DNA from: CAZLBC01 sp964557575
GTDB lineage: Bacteria; Planctomycetota; Phycisphaerae; SM23-33
Assembly (NCBI GenBank): GCA_964557575.1
Contig: CAZLBC010000003.1
Coordinates: 1-64,000 of the forward strand
Length of the DNA stretch: 64,000 nucleotides
Direction of reading: 5' to 3'
Shown here: piece after piece, positions 8,671-18,555 of the stretch
Position numbering within the stretch: the first letter of the stretch is position 1
How the letters are laid out: every line of letters starts with the position of its first letter
Notes under the pieces: model-generated
Told to the model about the DNA's origin: nothing
Databases searched by the model: none
What the model saw: the letters and a program-made list of their open reading frames with translations, nothing else
Made by a program: the position numbers and the translations under genes

Positions 8671-8895
8671 CTATGTTTTGTTCAGGGCCCACTTGACGTC
8701 TTCGGGAGTGATCAGCCGCGCGGTCTTCGAGACGTGAAAGACGGGGTGTCCGTTCTTCTGGTTTCCGCCGTAGCCCTTTTCAAGGCCCCTGAGGGCGAGT
8801 TCGGAGAGGGCTCTGCCGATGGAGATGTCCCGGGCGCGGGCGATGCTCTTGGCCACCTTGTACACGTCGTTGTCGATATTCAGTGTTGTTCTCAT
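8671..8895 (-). CDS. Ribbon-helix-helix antitoxin-like protein (orphan)
   Basis: A 74-residue protein starting MRTTLNIDNDVYKVAKSIAR. This is the typical N-terminal beta strand and helix of VapB/DUF2191-like RHH antitoxins, with ISIGRALSELALRGL as the second helix. The frame stays open upstream to 8991, but ATG 8895 is where family similarity begins. Such proteins bind operator DNA as dimers and neutralise a PIN-domain RNase usually encoded directly downstream; none is found in the 270 bases that follow. It is therefore an orphan antitoxin or a solitary RHH regulator. The assignment rests on the short N-terminal pattern. Confidence 0.7.
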   Translation of the reverse strand: MRTTLNIDNDVYKVAKSIARARDISIGRALSELALRGLEKGYGGNQKNGHPVFHVSKTARLITPEDVKWALNKT

Positions 8896-8965
8896 GACGC
8901 AACTATAGAGATCGCGCGTCGCGATGTCAAATATTGTGATCTGAAAGGGGGCGGAAAAAGCGGGA

Positions 8966-9020
8966 TTGCCGGGGCAGGGCAACGGTAACATATTTTTTAA
9001 TATAGCTTTAGGGTTTCAAT
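8966..9020 (+). repeat. Degenerate partial copy of the dispersed repeat edge
   Basis: The stretch GCCGGGGCAGGGCAACGGTA followed by ACATATTTTTT matches the edge of the 26.5-kb copy read in reverse complement (GCCGGGGTCGGACCACAGTA then ACATATTTTTT). A short AGCTTTAG is also shared with the 15.5-kb copy. The conserved hairpin part is absent, so this is at most a decayed fragment between two genes. Confidence 0.35.
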
Positions 9021-9035
9021 TGCCCCCCTTTTTTC

Positions 9036-10352
9036 TCACTCCCCCTGGCCCGCGAAGCGCTTCCCGATCGCGTCGGCCCCGGAGCGGTAGCGGTCCCACA
9101 TCCGCCGGACGAAGCCCGTGTGCGGGCCGCCGCCCTCCGCGACCCAGCGGTCGACGTAGTCGAAGAAGGCCGGGTGGTTCCAGCAGCCGGTCATGCCCGT
9201 CAGCCGGGCGGCGAGGGCCTCGCCGACCCAGGTCGGGCCGTTGAGCTTCCGGTAGCCCTCGGCCTTGGTGCCGTTGTTGCCGCGCTCGTCGCCGAAGGTC
9301 TCCCACTTCTCTGGGGCGACCTCCTCGTGCTTCGCGTTGGGGTTGCCGGGGGCAATCAGCCAGGCGGCGACCTTCTTGTCCCGCGGCTTCCCGTGGAACG
9401 TCCGCGCGTAATAGGTCTGCTGGTCTTCCTGGAACGTCGCCTCCACGTTCTTCATGCCGTCGTGGTTGAGCATGAACCCGGCGTAGAGGATCGGCCACTT
9501 GCGTCCGGAATTGTGCCCGCCGTTGCCCAGCCACAGGTCGTCGTTCGACTGCACCGCGCCGTAGTAATCGATGCCCTTCTGGATGAAGCGGCGGCGGACG
9601 GTCTCGAAGCGGCCGTCCGGGTCCTCCAGCAGGCACAGCAGCCCGACGGTGGAGACGATGTTGGTGATCTCCCGGCCGTAGTCCGGCATGTTCTCCAGCG
9701 GGTGCATCTTCCGGTTGACCCACTGCCGCTGGTGGTCAAGCCAGATCCGCTCGAGGAATCGCTCGTGGCGCTTCACGCCGGGCACGGCGCCCGGGGCGGC
9801 GAGCTGCGGGACGTCCTTCCTGAGCCGGGCGACGGTGAAGGTCTCCCGCCAGTCGCCGACGTAGGCGGGGCGGAAGGCGCCGGCCGGCGGGGCCTTCCGC
9901 GCGCAGGTGAGGACGACGGCCGTCCGCAGCGGCCCGCGGCAGTACTGGCCGGGGACGGTGTCGGGGGTCTCGACCCCGATCTTCTCGACGCTCGCGGTGC
10001 TCACCAGCGACTGTCCGGGCTGCAGGGTGCGGGGGAACGCCGCCCGGAGGCCGGGGTCGAACCCGGCGCACCGGTCGTCGTATCCCTGCGTCTTGCCGGC
10101 GGGGGGGTTGACCACGGAGCCGTTGCGCCCGTCGGCGGGCGCGGGGGACACGCCGGTGACGGTCGCCGGCCCGATCACCCACCAGTCGCCGGTGACGAAG
10201 CGCCCCGCGCGGACCGGCTGCGAGAACGTCCAGGTGATCCCGTACTGGGAGATGGCGGTTTTTTTGTCGGCGGGGGCGGCGGCTGTTGATGCCGCCGCAA
10301 GGCCCGCGGCGAGTACGATCGTCGGCAGAAGTGTTGGCATAGTCATGGCCAT
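9036..10352 (-). CDS. Secreted protein with probable alpha/alpha-toroid domain, unknown function
   Basis: 438 residues with an N-terminal signal peptide (hydrophobic LLPTIVLAAGLAAASTAAA, cleavage near AAA-APADKK). The first half is a beta-rich segment rich in P and G. From about residue 200 the protein becomes helical and aromatic-rich. GNGGHNSGRKWPILYAGFML (around 283-302) and WLIAPGN resemble repeats seen in secreted alpha/alpha-barrel polysaccharide lyase or glycosidase-like proteins of planctomycetes. I cannot name a substrate or catalytic residues. Start choice: ATGs at 10352, 10346 and 10340 are in frame. A TATAGT box lies immediately upstream of the first, so a downstream ATG on a near-leaderless transcript is possible. 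Confidence 0.65.
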   Translation of the reverse strand: MAMTMPTLLPTIVLAAGLAAASTAAAPADKKTAISQYGITWTFSQPVRAGRFVTGDWWVIGPATVTGVSPAPADGRNGSVVNPPAGKTQGYDDRCAGFDPGLRAAFPRTLQPGQSLVSTASVEKIGVETPDTVPGQYCRGPLRTAVVLTCARKAPPAGAFRPAYVGDWRETFTVARLRKDVPQLAAPGAVPGVKRHERFLERIWLDHQRQWVNRKMHPLENMPDYGREITNIVSTVGLLCLLEDPDGRFETVRRRFIQKGIDYYGAVQSNDDLWLGNGGHNSGRKWPILYAGFMLNHDGMKNVEATFQEDQQTYYARTFHGKPRDKKVAAWLIAPGNPNAKHEEVAPEKWETFGDERGNNGTKAEGYRKLNGPTWVGEALAARLTGMTGCWNHPAFFDYVDRWVAEGGGPHTGFVRRMWDRYRSGADAIGKRFAGQGE

Positions 10353-10433
10353 ACTATACCGAATGCGGTCGTTTTCCGCGCGTCAATTCCCGGGGGCGGT
10401 CTGCCGGGGGCGGTGTGGAGAGGCGGGGTACGG

Positions 10434-11084
10434 TCATTTTCCGCCCTGAAAGATTTCGACCAGGCTCTCCTCGTCGTCCTCCATCTTGATGATTCTACCG
10501 ATAATGAGGATTACGGTGGTAACCGCACCGGCGAAAAAACCGCCGAGGTGTGCCCAGTAGGCGACACCGCCGGTCCCGGCGGCGGCACCCCATATGTCGA
10601 AGGCAAGCCAGAGCAGGATGATCCATATACTGCTGACATCAAACGTACCGTAGCGGTACCAGAAATAGTAGGCGCACCTGATTTCGTTCATGGGATACAG
10701 TACCACAAAGGCACCCACCACCCCGTTGACGGCGCCGCTCGCGCCTATCGCGGGCGCGCCGTCGCAGATGACGTGCATTGCGGCGGCGACAAGAGCGAAT
10801 CCCAGGAACAGGACAGGGTAGAGCAGGTTGCCGAACTTCGCGCAGACGGCGTTGCCGAATACCCACAGGAACAGCATGTTGCCCACCAGGTGGACCGGGT
10901 CGGCGTGGACGAACAGGTGTCCGATCAATCCCGCCGGCGCCCATCCGTCGAGTATCATGTCTTCGGGGATATCGCCGCCGGCAATGATCAGCAGAGAAAT
11001 AAGTGAGATCAATCCCAGGATCGTGTAGTTGGCAACGGGGTGGCGCGGCATGGAGACGTATGCGCGGTAGGGAATTAAAGCCAT
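10434..11084 (-). CDS. Rhomboid family intramembrane serine protease
   Basis: 216-residue polytopic membrane protein. The start ATG at 11084 is preceded by GGGAG; an upstream ATG at 11111 lacks this. Rhomboid hallmarks are present: HLFVHADPVHLVGNMLFLW (membrane segment with the HxxxN element), GASGAVNGVVGAF with the catalytic serine of GASG, and AHLGGFFAG with the catalytic histidine in a later segment. About six hydrophobic segments are visible. It would cleave transmembrane substrates in the inner membrane; the substrate is unknown. The acidic tail (KMEDDEESLVEIF) is cytosolic. It is divergent from the LURP-one-like gene. Confidence 0.92.
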   Translation of the reverse strand: MALIPYRAYVSMPRHPVANYTILGLISLISLLIIAGGDIPEDMILDGWAPAGLIGHLFVHADPVHLVGNMLFLWVFGNAVCAKFGNLLYPVLFLGFALVAAAMHVICDGAPAIGASGAVNGVVGAFVVLYPMNEIRCAYYFWYRYGTFDVSSIWIILLWLAFDIWGAAAGTGGVAYWAHLGGFFAGAVTTVILIIGRIIKMEDDEESLVEIFQGGK

Positions 11085-11331
11085 GTTCTGCTCCCGAATC
11101 GAAGAGAGCACGTCGCCGGGATGGGACTGTGTGTCTGCGGAATCCTTGGTGGTGATAGTAAGGACGGATAAGAGGTGCCGTCAAGGTTTTTTGACTTCTC
11201 CCGGGCCCGGGCGGTCCGCCGCGGCAGGTGGGGTTTCCGATAATCTGTTTACTTTCACGGGTGTCCGTGGGTACAATTGGTCACGATACGGCACAGCTTC
11301 GGGAACGAATCACCCTCGACGGAGATACGAC

Positions 11332-11976
11332 ATGGCAGACATGGAACCCCAGGCGGTTCAGCCGCTGTCCCCCGGCCGGCCGACCGCGTCCGGCCACGCG
11401 GCGGCCTTCGCCCACAACAACTACCTGGTGCGCCGGAAGGTCTTTAAGATCTTCGGCGGCGCGTTTCACATCTACGACCCCAACGGGGAGGTGGTGTGTT
11501 ACTCGCGGATGAAGGCGTTCAAGCTCAAGGAGGACATCCGCCTCTACACCGGCGAGGATATGACCACCGAGATCCTGCGGATTTCCGCCCGGCAGATCAT
11601 CGACTTTTCTGCCGCGTACGACGTGTTCGACTCGGCGACGGGCGAGAAGGTCGGCGCCCTGAAGCGGCGGGGCCTGAAATCTATCATCAAGGACGAGTGG
11701 ATATTCATGGACGCCGAGGACCGGGAGATCGGCTTCATACGCGAGGACAGCACGTTGTACGCCCTGTTCCGGCGGTTTGTCTCCAACCTGCTGCCGCAGT
11801 CCTACACCGGTGAGATCCACGGCGAGCAGGTCTGCGAGTTCAAGCAGAACTTCAACCCCTTCGTGATGAAGATCAAGCTCGATTTTTCCGACGATACGCA
11901 GGGGCTGTTGGACCGGCGGCTCGGCATCGCCGCGGCGGTCCTGCTCTGCGCGATCGAGGGACGGCAGAATAATTAA
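11332..11976 (+). CDS. LURP-one-related (tubby-like fold) protein
   Basis: 214 residues from ATG 11332, preceded by GGAGA. The frame is open further upstream, but that part is not protein-like. After a disordered start it shows the repeating beta-hairpin pattern of the LURP-one/phospholipid-scramblase superfamily: YLVRRKVFKIFGGAFHIYD, then G..V..S..KAFKLKEDIRLY, then AYDVFDSATGEKVGALKRRG, DEWIFMDAEDREIGFIRED, and a closing FNPFVMKIKLDF strand before a C-terminal hydrophobic helix. This fold binds lipids or acts as a membrane-associated scaffold in other organisms; the bacterial role is unknown. It is a single gene between the rhomboid and the rRNA unit. Confidence 0.78.
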   Translation: MADMEPQAVQPLSPGRPTASGHAAAFAHNNYLVRRKVFKIFGGAFHIYDPNGEVVCYSRMKAFKLKEDIRLYTGEDMTTEILRISARQIIDFSAAYDVFDSATGEKVGALKRRGLKSIIKDEWIFMDAEDREIGFIREDSTLYALFRRFVSNLLPQSYTGEIHGEQVCEFKQNFNPFVMKIKLDFSDDTQGLLDRRLGIAAAVLLCAIEGRQNN

Positions 11977-12321
11977 TAGTGCGCGGCCATGCGGCACTGA
12001 TTCGTGGTATAATGACTCCGAACATGCTGCCGGGGAAGATAATCACCCGTCCGGATAAATATTTGCACAAAAAAAGATATTTACCCTTGCCAGGATTGGC
12101 AATTGCGCATAGAATTCCCCGGCTTTTGCATGATCACGCATTGTGCGAAAGCGTGTGTTTGTCGCTTCATCGCTCGGATGAATCGACGCTAAGATGCTTT
12201 TTGACAAGTTCATAAGTGTAATTGTCTGCTGATTACCGAGTCGGGGAGGAATCCGTTCCTTCCCGCCATGCGAGCGCATGAGCGACCGCCCCTGTCCGGC
12301 GTTGCAGGCCGGGACAATGGT
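11977..12321. other. rRNA leader region, no 16S or tRNA
   Basis: 345 bases between the LURP-one gene and 23S. I find no 16S 3' end, no tRNA-Ile or tRNA-Ala cloverleaf, and no coding sequence. It holds a good promoter (12087-12115). A TTGACA at 12201-12206 lacks a well-spaced -10. The absence of 16S in the 12 kb upstream shows that the rRNA genes are split. Confidence 0.8.
12087..12115 (+). promoter_or_regulatory. Candidate sigma70 promoter for 23S-5S
   Basis: TTGCCA at 12087-12092, a spacer of exactly 17 bases, then TAGAAT at 12110-12115, about 200 bases before mature 23S. Another TATAAT occurs near 12008 but has no good -35. Chosen on consensus match and spacing only. Confidence 0.5.
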
Positions 12322-15239
<2,918 letters not shown>

Positions 15240-15244
15240 CCGTT

Positions 15245-15368
15245 GTCGCGGCCTGCAGCACACGCTGCACGCGACACGGGTCATCAGCGACTCGCACGGT
15301 TAATCCGCAACAACGACATTACACTTATGCACTATACAGGTCCGCAGGGCGTAACCGTCCTGCGGACC
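15245..15368 (+). promoter_or_regulatory. 23S-5S spacer with two processing-type hairpins
   Basis: The spacer holds no tRNA. One hairpin pairs GTCGCG at 15245-15250 with CGCGAC at 15270-15275, enclosing a TGCAGC/GCTGCA stem. A second perfect 10-bp stem, GGTCCGCAGG with CCTGCGGACC, occupies about 15349-15368, directly before 5S. Both look like RNase processing structures of the precursor; that role is inferred from position. Confidence 0.55.
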
Positions 15369-15371
15369 ATT

Positions 15372-15480
15372 GTCGGTGCTCATACGGTGAGGGCAACACC
15401 TGTTCCCATACCGAACACAGAAGTTAAGCCTCATCGGCCGATGGTACTGCGAGTAGCGGGAGAGTAGGTCGGTGCCGACT
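15372..15480 (+). rRNA. 5S ribosomal RNA
   Basis: About 109 nt. It contains the universal segment CCCATACCGAACACAGAAGT followed by TAAGC, plus loop E/helix IV sequence (GGTACTGCGAGTAGCGGGAGAGTAGG). The ends GTCGGTGC and GTCGGTGCCGAC are consistent with the 5S terminal helix. It lies 130 bases after 23S and is followed by a terminator. Confidence 0.95.
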
Positions 15481-15485
15481 TTTAC

Positions 15486-15522
15486 GAAGGCCTTCGGGTA
15501 ACCCCCGGAGGCCTTCTTTATT
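15486..15522 (+). terminator. Intrinsic terminator of the 23S-5S unit
   Basis: The stem GAAGGCCTTCGGG pairs with CCCCGGAGGCCTTC around a short loop, followed by TTTATT. It sits right after 5S and directly abuts the dispersed repeat starting at 15523. Confidence 0.85.
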
Positions 15523-16040
15523 GGGGTCGGACCACGGTAAGAAATTATTTTAAAGAGCTTTAGCTTGTTTTTCGGACCGTATACAGGGCTTAGAGCCGAT
15601 TTTTACCGCGAGAAAATCGCTTCTAAGGGTACGCGGATTGAGTGGCGAATAAAAAACAAACCCCAGACATCTGCGCCACCCTGCTTCACGAACGCCCATC
15701 TTCTCACTGTGCGCGGTAGCAAAGCGGTCTTACCTTACTTACCGGCCGGCGCTGCTCGACACGTCCGCCTCACTGAGGAGGGCCGCTACTTACGCTCTCT
15801 GATTCAGCGGGAAAACAGACGTTCATTTCACATCCCGCTTTCACTACCGTGAAACGCACGCGTAGAGCAGTACGCAATTGCTTCGCGTCAACTATACGTG
15901 ATACAGATCCCATTCGATTCGAAATGAAGTGATGATCAATAGTGATCGCAATAGTGTCAAGCACTGTCCGGTCAACCCGGCACCCCCTCCGGCGTTCGCG
16001 GAGCAAAATGGATACCGCTAACCCCAGCCGTTTTTTCCGT
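15523..16040 (+). repeat. Long dispersed repeat, copy F (about 518 bp)
   Basis: Begins with the 107-bp core (15523-15629) and continues with a tail of about 410 bp. Its diverged counterpart lies in reverse orientation at 25783-26511. Shared blocks include CTGCGCCACCCTGCTT, a CCGGCCGGCG..GCTCGAC segment, CGTCCGCCTCACTGA, GTAGAGCAGT.CGCAATTGCT, GTGATGATCAATAGTGATCG and the end segment GGATACCGCT..CGTTTTTT.CGTG. No intact protein is encoded. At 15950-15955 (AATAGT) this copy preserves the empty target site of the MITE found in the other copy. It fills the 588-base space between 5S and gatB. Confidence 0.85.
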
Positions 16041-16068
16041 GTTGATTCTGAAAACAGATGAGCGTCAC

Positions 16069-16875
16069 CTATTTCAGTTTCTTTTCCAGCAGTTCCTTCA
16101 CAACCTGCGGGTTCGCGCTGCCCTTTGTCTTCTGCATGACCTGCCCGACCAGGAATCCGAAGGCCTTTTCCCGCTTTTTGCCGCCGCCGGTGACCGTGTC
16201 CGCGGCCGCGGCGTTTTCGGCGATGACCGCGTCAACGATGCCCGCCAGCTTCCCGGCGTCGCTTTGCTGGAGCAGATCGAGCCGCTCGGCGACGGCATCG
16301 GGGGCTTCGCCGGAATCGGCCATCACCGCGACGATCCGGTCGGCCGCCGTCGAGCCGACGTCGCCGGATTCGATCATGATCGCCAGGCGGGCCATGTGTT
16401 CTGACGCGATCCCCAGTTCGGGGACCGCGCAGTCCCGTTCGTTCGCCAGTTTCTGCCCCGCCTGGGTCAGGAGGTTGCAGAGGCGTTTCGGGTCGGCCCC
16501 GGACAACACGCCCGCGTCGAAATAGTCGGCGAGGGCCCGGTCCGCGCACAGGACGCCGGCGTCGTAGTCGCTGAGGCCGGCGTCCCGGACGTACCGCTGC
16601 TGACGGCGGAGGGGCAGTTCGCACAACCGGCCGCGGACCGCCGCCAGCCAGGCGTCGTCGACCTCGACCGGGACCAGGTCGGGGTCCGGGAAGTACCGGT
16701 ACTCCTCGGCCTCCTCCTTTTCCCGCTGAAGGACGGTGACCTGCCGGGCGTCGTCCCAGCCGCGGGTACTCTTGTTTCCCTTCTCGAAGGTGCGCCCGGT
16801 TGCGCGGAATTCATCGAGTTGGCGCGCGGCCTCGAAATCGACGCTGCTTTCCAGCGCGCGGAAGCTGTTGAGGTT
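16069..16875 (-). CDS. gatB: Asp-tRNA(Asn)/Glu-tRNA(Gln) amidotransferase subunit B, N-terminus lost in gap
   Basis: C-terminal 268 residues of GatB, which activates and amidates mischarged Asp-tRNA(Asn) or Glu-tRNA(Gln) together with GatA and GatC. NLNSFRALE, the EYRYFPDPDLVPV segment of the cradle domain and the C-terminal tRNA-binding YqeY-like domain ending in NPQVVKELLEKKLK are visible. The gene enters a 100-base run of N at 16876-16975. About 200 N-terminal residues are missing, more than 100 bases can encode, so the N run is a placeholder and not a true length. A continuous open frame across the N run into the gatA side would be an artefact. Confidence 0.93.
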   Translation of the reverse strand, partial: NLNSFRALESSVDFEAARQLDEFRATGRTFEKGNKSTRGWDDARQVTVLQREKEEAEEYRYFPDPDLVPVEVDDAWLAAVRGRLCELPLRRQQRYVRDAGLSDYDAGVLCADRALADYFDAGVLSGADPKRLCNLLTQAGQKLANERDCAVPELGIASEHMARLAIMIESGDVGSTAADRIVAVMADSGEAPDAVAERLDLLQQSDAGKLAGIVDAVIAENAAAADTVTGGGKKREKAFGFLVGQVMQKTKGSANPQVVKELLEKKLK

Positions 16876-16975
16876 NNNNNNNNNNNNNNNNNNNNNNNNN
16901 NNNNNNNNNNNNNNNNNNNNNNNNNNNNNNNNNNNNNNNNNNNNNNNNNNNNNNNNNNNNNNNNNNNNNNNNNNN
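16876..16975. other. Assembly gap (100 N)
   Basis: Unknown sequence between the last visible residue of GatA (DDPL, about position 423) and the first visible residue of GatB (about position 200 of the family). The missing coding DNA should be roughly 0.8 kb if the genes are adjacent, so the gap length is nominal. Confidence 0.95.
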
Positions 16976-18245
16976 TCAGCGGGTCGTCGGTCTTCTCGCC
17001 GATGCCGAACGCCGTGGTCGGCGCCACCGGCATCATGATGCAGTCGCACTGCCGGAACGCCGCCTCGAAGTCCCGGCGGATGAGGTTCCTGACCTTCAGG
17101 GCCTTGAGGTAGTAGGCGTCGTAATAGCCGCTGGAGAGGGCGTAGGTGCCGAGCATGATCCGCCGCTTGACCTCTTTGCCGAAACCCTCTTCCCGCGACC
17201 GGGTGTAGACCGCCCGGCAGTCGGCGGGCGCGGCGGTCCGGTGGCCGTAGTGCACGCCGTCGTACCGGGCGAGATTACTGGAGGCCTCGGCGGTGGCGAT
17301 GACGTAGTAGGCCGCTATCGCGTAATCCATATTCGGCAGTTCCAGTTCGACCGTTTTCGCCCCGCCGTCGCGGTAGGTCGCGACCGCCGCGTCGACGGCC
17401 GCGCCCACATCGTCCTGCACGTCCGCCATCAGGCGGGGAACGACGCCGATCCTCAGATCGTCCGCCGGTTTGTCCAGCCCGTCGAGGTAATCGGGGACCG
17501 GGGCGGCGTCATCCGTCACGCTGGTGCTGTCGGCGGGATCGTGGCCGGCGATGACATTCAGCAGCAGGGCGCAGTCGCCGACGGATCGCGCCAATGGCCC
17601 GATCTGGTCGAGGCTGGACCCGAAGGCGACCAGTCCGTACCGCGACACGCGGCCGTAGGTCGGCTTGAGCCCGGTGACCCCGCAGAAGCTCGCGGGCTGG
17701 CGGATCGATCCCCCGGTGTCCGAGCCGAGTGCCGCGGCGCACATCCCGGCCGCGACGGCGGCCGCCGATCCGCCGCTGCTGCCGCCGGGTACCCGGTCGC
17801 TGCGCCAGGGATTGACGGTTCTGCCCAGGCCCGAGTTCTCCGTGCTTGAGCCCATAGCGAACTCATCCATGTTGGTCTTGCCGACGATCACTGCGCCGGC
17901 GTCGACGAGCCGCCGTACCGCCGTCGCCGTGTAGGGGGCACTGAAGTGCTCGAGGATCTTGGATCCGCAGGTGGTGGTCCCCCAGGCGGTACACATGTTG
18001 TCTTTGACGGCGATCGGCAGCCCGGCCAGCGGCCCGAGCGGTTTGCCGGCGGCCGCTCGTTGGTCTACGCGGTCGGCCTGCTCGACGGCCCGCTCGCGCC
18101 AGCAGGAGAGGTACGCGCCGACGGAAGGATTATGTTGCTCGATCGCGTCGAAGACCGCGTCCACGGCCGCGCGGCTCCGCACGTCGCCGCGGGCGATCAG
18201 GTCCCGGAGCTGCCGGCAGGAGTAGTCGAGCGGTTCGGCGGCCAT
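16976..18245 (-). CDS. gatA: Asp/Glu-tRNA amidotransferase subunit A (C-terminus lost in gap)
   Basis: Amidase-signature glutaminase that supplies ammonia to GatB. 423 residues are visible from ATG 18245, which has GGGAG upstream and sits one base after the gatC stop; ATG 18266 would overlap gatC. The Ser-cis-Ser-Lys triad is readable: Lys in PIAVKDNMC, the serine of PGGSSGGSAAAVAAG and the nucleophile in GSDTGGSIRQPASFCG. NIVGKTNMDEFAMG-like (VIVGKTNMDEFAMGSSTENS) and GLKPTYGRVSRYGL are conserved GatA blocks. About 60 residues at the C-terminus fall in the gap. Co-transcribed with aspS and gatC. Confidence 0.96.
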
Positions 18246-18246
18246 G

Positions 18247-18555
18247 CTACGCTCCCGCGGTTTCATCGAGAATCCTGGGGACCCTGAAACACTCCCCCGC
18301 CCGCGCGGGGGCGTTCTGCAGCGCCCGGTCGGTATCCAGGGACGCGGTGACCTCGTCGGGGCGGAACCGGTTATGGATCGGCAGGCAGTGGGCGAGGGGC
18401 TCGATGCCGTCGGTGTCGACCCGGTTTATCGTGTCGACGTACTCGATGATTGATTCGAGCTGGCCGGTGAATTCCTCTATTTCGGATTCGTCGAGCTGAA
18501 GCCGGGCGAGCTGCGCCACCTTTTTGACCAGCGCCGTGTCGATCTTCTCGGTCAT
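18247..18555 (-). CDS. gatC: Asp/Glu-tRNA amidotransferase subunit C
   Basis: 102 residues; small belt subunit that wraps GatA and GatB and stabilises the complex. The family pattern is clear: VKKVAQLARLQLDESEIEEF, then LESIIEYVDTINRVDTDGIEP and a C-terminal RPDEVTASLD...NAPARAGECFRVPRIL. Its start overlaps the aspS stop by 4 bases (ATGA), and it ends 1 base before gatA, so all are translationally coupled. Confidence 0.95.
   Translation of the reverse strand: MTEKIDTALVKKVAQLARLQLDESEIEEFTGQLESIIEYVDTINRVDTDGIEPLAHCLPIHNRFRPDEVTASLDTDRALQNAPARAGECFRVPRILDETAGA

Noticed and set aside
12201..12223. TTGACA as second rRNA promoter
   Set aside because: No -10-like hexamer lies 16-18 bases downstream.
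15565..15852. 95-codon frame in the long repeat, possible transposase
   Set aside because: The frame is not kept in the inverted copy, and no transposase motif (HUH, DDE, Tyr) is visible.
16467..17049. A gatA frame reading across the N run
   Set aside because: Translation through N is meaningless; on the far side the residues are an out-of-frame reading of gatB.
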